DNA of 6,093 nucleotides from an uncultured Flavobacteriaceae bacterium. GTDB taxonomy: Bacteria; Bacteroidota; Bacteroidia; Flavobacteriales; Flavobacteriaceae. Numbering within the stretch: the first letter of the stretch is position 1; the number at the start of each line of letters is the position of its first letter. Below are positions 1-6,093 of the stretch, in pieces. The notes below the pieces were generated by a model. It saw only the letters and a list, made by a program, of their open reading frames with translations, did not search any database and was not told where the DNA came from. Location: contig CAJWFY010000094.1 of NCBI GenBank assembly GCA_913031655.1, positions 1 through 6,093 of the forward strand, written 5' to 3'. Both the position numbers and the translations under genes were made by a program.

Positions 1-549
1 GGAAATCAGTACGTCAGAGTGTGGATTGATTTTAATGATGATTTTGTGTTTAGTTTAGATGAATTAGTAGTCGATAATTATATTATTTCTGTTGGAGGAG
101 CTTCTGGTACATGGACAGAAACAATGCAATTAGTTGTGCCAGACGATGGAACTTTAGGAGAGCACATAATGAGAGCTAAAACCAATTGGAATGCGCCAGT
201 TCCGGATGATGCATGTGAAGAGACTCAGTACGGAGAAACAGAAGATTACATGGCTAACATAGTGGAGTCATTAGGAATTGATGACAGTGTTTTAGGTAGC
301 TCAGACTTTAAAATTATTACACAAGACAATAACCAATTTAATGTAAGTCTAACTACAATTTATAATGAAGATATTTCATTTAGTGTTTATAATGTTTCAG
401 GGCAAGTAATTGTCTTTAACAATATATCTAAAAACTCTCAAAAGTATATTTATAACTTAGACATGTCATATACTGCAGCTGGGATTTATTTAGTTAAAAT
501 GGGGAATTCATCCATTGGATATAGAGTAGGAAAGATTATTGTAAAATAA
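1..549 (+). CDS. C-terminal part of a secreted protein: GEVED domain and T9SS sorting domain (5' end outside window)
   Basis: The frame is open from base 1 and ends at TAA 547-549, so the gene begins upstream; the GTG at base 19 is an internal Val codon inside a conserved strand, not a start. Residues 1 to about 87 form the second half of a GEVED domain: VRVWIDFNDDFVF, HIMRAKTNW, then the hallmark GETEDY. By hand alignment about 61 of 87 residues match the GEVED domain of the gene starting at 3520. The last ~85 residues are a T9SS C-terminal sorting domain of the variant without a YPNP motif, recognised by NVSGQVI, LDMSYTAAGIYLVKMG and the basic end KIIVK. The protein is therefore exported by T9SS and its tail cleaved at the cell surface. 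By analogy with the two genes downstream, the missing N-terminal part may be another lysyl-endopeptidase-like protease, but other enzymes also carry GEVED plus T9SS tails, so the catalytic part is unknown. Confidence 0.9.
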   Translation, partial: GNQYVRVWIDFNDDFVFSLDELVVDNYIISVGGASGTWTETMQLVVPDDGTLGEHIMRAKTNWNAPVPDDACEETQYGETEDYMANIVESLGIDDSVLGSSDFKIITQDNNQFNVSLTTIYNEDISFSVYNVSGQVIVFNNISKNSQKYIYNLDMSYTAAGIYLVKMGNSSIGYRVGKIIVK

Positions 550-566
550 ATAATTATCATTGTGAT

Positions 567-600
567 AAAAAAACTGGATTTTAAAGAATTCACTTTTTTT
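567..600 (+). terminator. Weak A-tract/T-tract hairpin terminator after the first gene
   Basis: A hairpin begins 17 bases after the stop codon. A567-A573 pairs with T594-T600, C574/C593 is a mismatch, and 575-581 pairs with 586-592 (including two G-T wobbles) around the loop TAAA. The 3' arm is itself the T-run. The stem is nearly all A-T, so it is weak, but its position directly after a stop and before a promoter-like element fits a terminator, possibly acting in both directions. Confidence 0.45.
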
Positions 601-631
601 ATAAAAATAATTCGATCATAAAACCTGTATT

Positions 632-639
632 TATATTTG
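632..639 (+). promoter_or_regulatory. Candidate Bacteroidota -7 promoter element (TATATTTG) for the protease gene at 714
   Basis: TATATTTG matches the Bacteroidota housekeeping -7 consensus TAnnTTTG exactly. The expected -33 element (TTG or TTTG) is poor: only TTCG at 611-614, 17 bases upstream. Transcription would start near 646, giving a leader of about 68 bases that is A-rich just before the ATG. The stretch is very AT-rich, so a chance match is possible. Confidence 0.4.
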
Positions 640-713
640 TTCTAAATATGTTATATATTGCGTAACTTAGTACGAGCAAATAGACTATTAAACGCATATT
701 AAAAACAAAATAA

Positions 714-3206
714 ATGAAAAATTTATTCCCTTTTTTATTAATATTTACATTATTTTCCACAGCACAAGTTACTAATGAAGGTCAGCCTCTTAGTTGGGAT
801 TTGAACCTAAGTAAAAGAGTTGTCGCTAAAGAACTACCAGCTTTTGACATGAATTTAATGAATGACGAAGATGCTGTAAATGATAACAAGAAGAATATAC
901 CTTTTAGGTTTGGTTACATGCATAGCGTTGATTATGGTTTTGAAGATGGTGTTTGGACTAATTTAGAAAATGGAGATAGAATTTGGAGAATATTAATATC
1001 CTCTGATGGAGCTTTATCTTTAAACTTTATTTTTGATGATTTCTTCATTCCAGAGGGAGGTAGTTTATATCTCTATAATAATGATAGATCAGATTTATTA
1101 GGGGCCTATACTTCAACACAAAATCAGGAAAATGGAATATTAGGAACATGGATGGTTAATGGCGATAAAGTTTGGATTGAATATTATGAGCCTGCTGTTG
1201 TTAATGGACAAGGAAGGTTACATATAGCTAAAGCTACGCATAGATATAGAGGTTTACAAAAACCTGCTCAAACAAAATCGCTAGGAGATTCAGACACATG
1301 TAATGTTGATGTAGACTGCGCAATAGGAGACGATTACGATTATATTAAAGACCATAATAAAAGATCTGTAGCGCTAATAAACTTGGGAAACTCAATATGC
1401 ACAGGAACTCTAATTAACAATACAACTAATGACGGTACACCTTATTTTTTAACAGCGGATCATTGTTACAGCAATCCATCTCAATGGTCATTCTTATTTG
1501 GTTGGATAAGTCCAGACCCTTCTTGTGCAACAACTCAAGGAAGCACGAATGGATCGCAAAGTATGACTATGAGTTCTGCAAGTTTGAAATCAAGATATGA
1601 ATCAACTGACTTTCTTTTAGTTGAAATTAACAGCCAAGTTCCTGATTCTTGGGATAGAGTTTATGCAGGATGGGACAAAACAGATAATACTCCAGACTTT
1701 ACCGTTGGTATTCATCATCCAGCTGGAGATATAATGAAAGTATCTAGAGATGATGACAGTCCGCAAAAATTGAGTGTCAATTATGGTGACCCATTCAATA
1801 TTGATGTTTGGAATATAACTAGTGCTGGAGGTGGATGGGAAATGGGAATTACAGCTGGCGGTTCTTCTGGCTCAGCTTTGTTTGACCAAACAGGGAAAGT
1901 AATTGGTCAATTACTTGGGGGCGCTTCTTTTTGCCAATTTACAGGAAGTTCAAATGATAATGGCGGAGGTGATGATTACGGTAGATTTGGTTTGTCATGG
2001 GAAGGCAACGGAACATCTTCTACAAGGTTAAGAGATTGGTTAGATCCATCGGGGACTAACACAGGGACATTAAATTCATTTCCTGAACTTATCCTAGAGA
2101 CATTTGATTATGATCTTGAATTAGAAAGTATTGATTCACCAAATAGTGGAGCATTAAGTTCGGAAGAAACGATAGTGGTAACTATTTCTAATAATGGAGA
2201 TCAATCTGTGTCTGAATTTGAAATTACTTATCAGGTAAATGGAGGAACTTTAATAAGTGAAAATTATACTGAAACTCTTTCTTCTGGTCAAACAGTCCAG
2301 TACCCTTTTACTGAAACCTATGATTTTAGCGAAGCTGGTCAATACGAAATTACTGCTAGTATTACTTTGTCAAATGATGAAGATAATAGCAATAATTCGA
2401 TTTCTAAAACAGTTACAAACACTCCTGCTGCTGATTGTGATCCTTCTTCATTACCTTACTTTAATGGTTTTTCTGACGTGGCATCTTGGGAAGAGTGTAA
2501 TACATTCATCGATTCTGATGGAGATGGAAATGGCTGGTCCAATGTAAGTTATACAATCGATGACGGTAATATGTGTGTAGCTTCAGCTTCATATGATAAT
2601 TCAGCAGGAGCTTTAAATCCAGATAACTGGGTAATTATAGGCCCAATTGATTTAACTAATGAGTCAGATGTAATGATGGAATGGAAAGTTAGAGGTCTAG
2701 ACCCAGATTGGTGTCAAGAAAACTATTCAGTATATGTCGGTACAGAGCCAACTATTGAAAATTTAACAAGCTCTAGCGTTTCTTACACAGAGACTATTTC
2801 TGGAATAGGTGATGCATGTGGTAATGCATTTGCACAAAGATCATTGGATATTTCAGCAGCTGGAGGAACTTTAGCATACATTGGTTTTAGGCATCACGAT
2901 GTGTCTGATATGTTTGTTTTAAATATTGATGATCTTTCAATTTTTAGTGGTTCAATGTCTGTTCAGGATCCTGAAACATTAGAAATGAATATTTATCCAA
3001 ACCCAGTTAATGGTAATTTTGTAACAATACAAACACCCGTAAATGGAGTAAAGTATGTTGAGTTATTTGATATCACTGGAAAGAGATTAATCAATACATC
3101 CTTAATTACTGATACTTTAGAGGTTAGTTCGTTAAGCGCAGGCTTGTATCTTATTAAAGTAACTGTTGAAGGTCAAAGTAAAACATCTAAACTTATTGTT
3201 AGATAA
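714..3206 (+). CDS. Secreted lysyl-endopeptidase-like serine protease with CARDB-like, cleaved-adhesin-like and T9SS sorting domains
   Basis: An 830-residue preproprotein. The start is fixed: an in-frame TAA (711-713) abuts the ATG, and the leader is A-rich as usual in this phylum. Residues 1-17 are a signal peptide, cleaved probably at STA|Q. Residues 18-188 are a propeptide with the family signature (DRIWRILIS, LSLNFIF, GGSLYLYNNDRSDLLGAYT, WIEYYEP). Residues 196-445 are a chymotrypsin-fold domain matching Achromobacter protease I, with His250 (FLTADHC), Asp299 (STDFLLVEIN), Ser385 (GGSSGS), six cysteines that would pair as 196-407, 202-271 and 229-251, and Asp420 aligned with the lysine-binding Asp225 of that enzyme. 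Cleavage after Lys is thus predicted. Odd points: the usual TEPGSSGSP is TAGGSSGSA, and Leu401 replaces the family His210. Residues 467-568 are a CARDB-like Ig domain. Residues 575-747 resemble the cleaved adhesin domain of gingipains, with a calcium-type loop D600-S-D-G-D-G-N. Residues 757-830 are a T9SS tail with YPNP at 761-764. It is probably a surface or released protease feeding on external protein (inference). Confidence 0.93.
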   Translation: MKNLFPFLLIFTLFSTAQVTNEGQPLSWDLNLSKRVVAKELPAFDMNLMNDEDAVNDNKKNIPFRFGYMHSVDYGFEDGVWTNLENGDRIWRILISSDGALSLNFIFDDFFIPEGGSLYLYNNDRSDLLGAYTSTQNQENGILGTWMVNGDKVWIEYYEPAVVNGQGRLHIAKATHRYRGLQKPAQTKSLGDSDTCNVDVDCAIGDDYDYIKDHNKRSVALINLGNSICTGTLINNTTNDGTPYFLTADHCYSNPSQWSFLFGWISPDPSCATTQGSTNGSQSMTMSSASLKSRYESTDFLLVEINSQVPDSWDRVYAGWDKTDNTPDFTVGIHHPAGDIMKVSRDDDSPQKLSVNYGDPFNIDVWNITSAGGGWEMGITAGGSSGSALFDQTGKVIGQLLGGASFCQFTGSSNDNGGGDDYGRFGLSWEGNGTSSTRLRDWLDPSGTNTGTLNSFPELILETFDYDLELESIDSPNSGALSSEETIVVTISNNGDQSVSEFEITYQVNGGTLISENYTETLSSGQTVQYPFTETYDFSEAGQYEITASITLSNDEDNSNNSISKTVTNTPAADCDPSSLPYFNGFSDVASWEECNTFIDSDGDGNGWSNVSYTIDDGNMCVASASYDNSAGALNPDNWVIIGPIDLTNESDVMMEWKVRGLDPDWCQENYSVYVGTEPTIENLTSSSVSYTETISGIGDACGNAFAQRSLDISAAGGTLAYIGFRHHDVSDMFVLNIDDLSIFSGSMSVQDPETLEMNIYPNPVNGNFVTIQTPVNGVKYVELFDITGKRLINTSLITDTLEVSSLSAGLYLIKVTVEGQSKTSKLIVR

Positions 3207-3224
3207 GTAGACAATTAAATAATT

Positions 3225-3262
3225 AAAAAAAAGCACCTTAATCTATTTTAAGTTGCTTTTTT
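3225..3262 (+). terminator. Intrinsic terminator after the middle protease gene
   Basis: A hairpin starts 18 bases after the TAA stop. GCA 3233-3235 pairs with TGC 3254-3256, C3236/T3253 is a mismatch, CTTAA 3237-3241 pairs with TTAAG 3248-3252, and the loop is six bases. A flanking A-run (3225-3232) can extend the stem by pairing with the T6 at 3257-3262. The symmetric A-run/T-run means it could also stop transcription from the other strand. It implies that the next protease gene is transcribed separately. Confidence 0.82.
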
Positions 3263-3274
3263 ATTTATTCTTAT

Positions 3275-3304
3275 TTACAACTAAGAGGTCGAGGTCTCTT
3301 GTAA
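3275..3304. repeat. Imperfect inverted repeat, possible hairpin or operator
   Basis: TTACAA 3275-3280 plus GAG 3285-3287 is complementary to CTCTTGTAA 3296-3304, leaving a four-base bulge (CTAA) and an eight-base loop. The loop region also holds a direct repeat, GAGGTC at 3285-3290 and 3291-3296. It is richer in G and C than its surroundings. No T-run follows, so it is not a terminator. It could be the binding site of a regulator or a structure at the 3' end of the upstream transcript; the function is unknown. Confidence 0.35.
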
Positions 3305-3359
3305 CGCTACTTAAGTTTAAATAGTCAAAATTTGTATTTCAAAAGTTGGATATAATATT

Positions 3360-3403
3360 AGAATATTTATTATAAAATAATTTTATTTTTTAACAAATAT
3401 TCT
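3360..3403. repeat. AT-only nested inverted repeat upstream of the third gene
   Basis: AGAATATTT (3360-3368) and AAATATTCT (3395-3403) are perfect 9-base inverted repeats around 26 bases, which contain a second perfect pair, ATAAAA 3372-3377 and TTTTAT 3381-3386. It lies about 120 bases before the ATG, where a regulator could bind, but chance is a serious alternative in such AT-rich DNA. Confidence 0.25.
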
Positions 3404-3519
3404 TCAGTTTAATTTATTGTATAATTAGTTAGAGATATAAGATATTACTACTTCTAATTTAACTCTGATACTTTATGTATTGTGTTAATTCATTATATTA
3501 CAGTCCCGAATTTTATCTC

Positions 3520-6093
3520 ATGAAAAAAATTAATAAATTCTTGCCTATATTTTTATTTTACACAATATTTACTTTCTCTCAAGTAACTAATGAAGGTAAT
3601 CCTGTTAGCTGGTCTTACTCAGCTGATGACCTTCAAACAGTAAACACAAAATTATTACCAAATTTTAATCTTAAATCAGTTCAAGAAGAAGATAAAGTAA
3701 ATGATTATTCTTTTGATAAGCCGTGGAGGTTTGGATACATGCACAGTGTAGATTATGGTTTTGAAGATGGTAAGTGGGATGTTTTAGAAAATGGAGATAG
3801 AATATGGAGAATTTTAATATCATCTCAAAATGCTTTATCCTTAAATTTTATTTTTGATAATTTCTTTATTCCCAAGGGGGGCTCTTTATATCTGTATAAC
3901 GATGATAGATCAGATTTGCTAGGAGCTTATACTGATACACAAAATCAAGAAGGTGGTATTCTAGGAACTTGGATCGTTAAAGGAGATTCTGTGTGGATTG
4001 AATATTATGAGCCGCAAAATGTCACTGGTCAAGGTAGTCTACATATTGCTAAAGCGACTCATGGATACAGAAATGCTAACGCATTTAAAGATGCAACAGC
4101 ACTAAATGGTTCAGGAGATTGTAATTTGGATGTAGATTGTTCTATAGGGGAAGACTGGGAAGAATTAAAAGAACACAATAAAAGATCCGCAGGAATTTTA
4201 CTTTCTGGTGGCTCCGGATTTTGTTCAGGAGCTTTAATTAATAATACTCAAAATGATGGAACTCCATATTTTCTAACTGCTAATCATTGTTACAGTAATC
4301 CATCTTCATGGGCTTTTAGATTTGGTTGGATCAGCCCAAATGCTGTTTGTGCAACAACAGAAAATAGTTCTAATGGACCCACAAATATGACTATTAGTGG
4401 TGCTACATTAAAAGCAAGAGATGCAGGGTCTGATTTTGCATTGGTTGAAATTAACAGCGAAATCCCTGAGGACTGGGATCGAGTTTTTGCTGGTTATGAT
4501 AAGTCTGATAATTTTCCTGAATTCCAAGTTGGGATACACCACCCTTCAGGTGATGTCATGAAAGTTTGTAGAGATGATGACCCTGCTACTAAAGAGACTA
4601 ATTCTGGAGCCCAAACCTGGGAAATAGTTGGTGGTTCTCAAGGAGGATGGGAGATTGGTGTTACAGAGCCAGGATCTTCGGGTTCTCCTTTATTTGATCA
4701 AGAGGGAAGAATTATTGGACAGCTTTATGGTGGTGGAGCTGCTTGTTCTGGAACAAATGATAATGGTGCTTTAGATTATTACGGAAGAGTAGGTGTTTCA
4801 TGGGAAGGCGGAGGAACCTCTAGTACTAGATTAAGAGATTGGCTGGATCCACAAAACTCTGGAGAGGATACAATAGACTCTTATCCTACATTAACAAAAT
4901 TTGATAATGACTCTGGAGTTACAAGTATAGATTCTCCAGTAAATGGCAGTTTAACTTCTAGCGAGATTATCACTGTAACAATAACAAATTATGGTGTAAA
5001 CTCCATATCAAATTTTGATGTTTCTTATCAAGTAGACGGAGCGTCTGTTATAACAGAAAACTTTTCAGGTACAATATTAACAGCAGAGTCTGCACAATAC
5101 TCATTTTCATCTACTGTTGACATGTCATCTGTTGGAACCACCTATCAAATTTACTCTTTCACTGAACTTTTAGCAGATGAAGATCCTGATAATGACGGAG
5201 TTTATTTAGATGTTACTCACCTTAATCCTAATGATTTAGGGGTATCTGAGATTACAAGTCCAACATCTGGAACAAACCTTTCTACAAATGAATTAGTTAC
5301 CATTGTGATTACTAATTATGGTTCATCTTCTCAATCTAATTTTGAGGTTTCTTATGAGTTAAATGGAGAATCAGTAACTGAAACTTTTACAGCATCTTTA
5401 GCTGGAAACACATCAGTGAATTATACATTTACACAGACTGTAGATTTATCTGCATTCGGAGTATATGAGATTACGGCATCGGTTTCTATTGAAAATGACT
5501 CAGATGATTCAAATAACTACTTATCTGTCAATGTAAATAATTCTAATTGCAGCCCAACTGCTGACACCTCTTATGGAGATGGTTTTCAATTATTCCAATT
5601 AGGTGACATAAGTAATACATCTGCAGGAGAAGGATATGGAGATTTTACTGATTTATCTACTGAGTTGGAACAAGGTACAACACATGAATTAACAATTACT
5701 ACTGGTTATGGCGATCAGTTCATAAGGGTTTGGATAGATTTTAATGATGATTATGTATTTTCATTAAATGAGCTTGTAGTTGATAACTTTGTAATAGCAG
5801 CAGGGTCTGCAGGCGGGTCTTTCACACAAACTATGGAATTAATTGTTTCTGAAAATGCTACTTTAGGACAACATATAATGAGAGCTAAATCAAATTGGCA
5901 AGCAGGTGTTCCTGATGATGCTTGCGAGGAAACTCAATACGGAGAAACAGAAGACTATACGGTCAACATTATAGAAAGACTAGGGGCTAGCAATATTCAA
6001 ATTGAAAACATCTCAGTTTATCCAAATCCAGTAAACAGCTTATTGAATGTTAATATTGGACTTAACAGAGATTTGAATTATTCAATATTTAAT
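3520..6093 (+). CDS. Secreted lysyl-endopeptidase-like serine protease with two CARDB-like domains, GEVED and T9SS sorting domains (3' end outside window)
   Basis: The frame is open from ATG 3520 to the window end, 858 residues without a stop. Residues 1-20 are a signal peptide (MKKINKF, hydrophobic core, TFS|Q). An in-frame ATG at 3475 would add 15 residues, but 3520 gives the better signal peptide and aligns with the paralogue. Residues 21-190 are the propeptide. Residues 201-444 are the protease domain with His256 (FLTANHC), Asp305 (GSDFALVEIN), Ser387 in the classical TEPGSSGSPLFDQ loop, six cysteines that would pair as 201-409, 207-277 and 235-257, and Asp419 aligned with the Lys-binding Asp225 of Achromobacter protease I. 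Tyr403 stands where that enzyme has His210. Residues 464-567 and 574-672 are two CARDB-like Ig domains. Residues 677-818 are a GEVED domain (VWIDFNDDYVF, GETEDY). From 828 a T9SS tail begins (YPNP 834-837); roughly 45-50 residues of it are missing. Lysine-specific cleavage of extracellular protein is the predicted activity. The pair with the gene at 714 is a tandem duplication with different C-terminal modules. Confidence 0.93.
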   Translation, partial: MKKINKFLPIFLFYTIFTFSQVTNEGNPVSWSYSADDLQTVNTKLLPNFNLKSVQEEDKVNDYSFDKPWRFGYMHSVDYGFEDGKWDVLENGDRIWRILISSQNALSLNFIFDNFFIPKGGSLYLYNDDRSDLLGAYTDTQNQEGGILGTWIVKGDSVWIEYYEPQNVTGQGSLHIAKATHGYRNANAFKDATALNGSGDCNLDVDCSIGEDWEELKEHNKRSAGILLSGGSGFCSGALINNTQNDGTPYFLTANHCYSNPSSWAFRFGWISPNAVCATTENSSNGPTNMTISGATLKARDAGSDFALVEINSEIPEDWDRVFAGYDKSDNFPEFQVGIHHPSGDVMKVCRDDDPATKETNSGAQTWEIVGGSQGGWEIGVTEPGSSGSPLFDQEGRIIGQLYGGGAACSGTNDNGALDYYGRVGVSWEGGGTSSTRLRDWLDPQNSGEDTIDSYPTLTKFDNDSGVTSIDSPVNGSLTSSEIITVTITNYGVNSISNFDVSYQVDGASVITENFSGTILTAESAQYSFSSTVDMSSVGTTYQIYSFTELLADEDPDNDGVYLDVTHLNPNDLGVSEITSPTSGTNLSTNELVTIVITNYGSSSQSNFEVSYELNGESVTETFTASLAGNTSVNYTFTQTVDLSAFGVYEITASVSIENDSDDSNNYLSVNVNNSNCSPTADTSYGDGFQLFQLGDISNTSAGEGYGDFTDLSTELEQGTTHELTITTGYGDQFIRVWIDFNDDYVFSLNELVVDNFVIAAGSAGGSFTQTMELIVSENATLGQHIMRAKSNWQAGVPDDACEETQYGETEDYTVNIIERLGASNIQIENISVYPNPVNSLLNVNIGLNRDLNYSIFN

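Larger units (their letters stand above)
3263..3519. other. AT-rich intergenic region upstream of the third gene
   Basis: Between the terminator and the ATG at 3520 I find no coding frame, tRNA or recognisable riboswitch. It holds two inverted repeats (listed separately). I found no exact TAnnTTTG match with a paired -33 element, so the promoter of the downstream gene is not located. The 20 bases before the ATG (CAGTCCCGAATTTTATCTC region) are not the usual A-rich leader and carry no Shine-Dalgarno sequence, unlike the leader of the gene at 714. Confidence 0.6.

Noticed and set aside
19..549. A 176-residue gene starting at GTG 19.
   Set aside because: The frame is open upstream to base 1 and the GTG encodes the Val of the conserved RVWIDFND strand, matched by IRVWIDFND in the third gene. 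It is a truncated larger gene.
659..696. Possible leader hairpin TGCGT/ACGCA upstream of the middle gene.
   Set aside because: Only five perfect pairs around a 28-base loop in AT-rich DNA; likely chance.
2257..2547. A 96-residue + strand open frame.
   Set aside because: It lies wholly within the middle protease gene in another frame, has low-complexity Leu/Ile-rich content typical of shifted AT-rich code, and has no separate support.
3475..3519. Upstream in-frame ATG at 3475 as the start of the third gene.
   Set aside because: It would put 15 residues (MYCVNSLYYSPEFYL) before a normal signal peptide beginning MKK, and the paralogue starts at the equivalent of 3520. It cannot be fully excluded.
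714..6093. A novel defence, toxin or mobile system.
   Set aside because: All coding sequence is explained by secreted protease, binding and sorting domains. There are no transposase, integrase, nuclease, CRISPR or toxin-antitoxin signatures.

Overview
The window looks like a stretch of a Bacteroidota chromosome, most likely Flavobacteriia. The DNA is AT-rich. Every protein ends, or is about to end, in a type IX secretion system (T9SS) sorting domain, a system essentially confined to this phylum. The GEVED and cleaved-adhesin-type modules, Q-starting mature N-termini and a TAnnTTTG-like promoter element fit the same group. Genus cannot be told from the sequence; a marine flavobacterium is only a guess.

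Layout, all on the + strand. (1) 1-549 is the 3' end of a secreted protein: the second half of a GEVED domain plus a T9SS tail. (2) 550-713 is an intergenic region with a weak A-tract/T-tract hairpin terminator and a candidate promoter. (3) 714-3206 is a complete 830-residue preproprotease related to lysyl endopeptidase (Achromobacter protease I, chymotrypsin fold, MEROPS S1), with a CARDB-like Ig domain, a cleaved-adhesin-like jelly-roll domain and a T9SS tail. (4) 3207-3519 is an intergenic region with a good intrinsic terminator and two AT-rich inverted repeats. (5) 3520-6093 is a paralogue of the same protease, with no in-frame stop before the window edge. It has 858 visible residues: signal peptide, propeptide, protease domain, two CARDB-like domains, a GEVED domain and the first part of a T9SS tail.

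This is a tandem family of cell-surface or secreted proteases with a conserved N-terminal half and different C-terminal modules. The proteins would cross the inner membrane by Sec, cross the outer membrane by T9SS (which removes the C-terminal domain), and mature by removal of the propeptide, probably by self-cleavage after lysine. All six cysteines and the catalytic triad of the lysyl endopeptidase family are present in both complete protease domains, as is the acidic residue that aligns with the lysine-binding Asp. The likely role is degradation of extracellular protein for nutrition; that is inference. I see no RNA gene, CRISPR array, insertion sequence or phage gene. The most interesting points are the module shuffling between neighbours, the propeptide being more conserved than the protease it guards, and an altered active-site loop in the middle gene.
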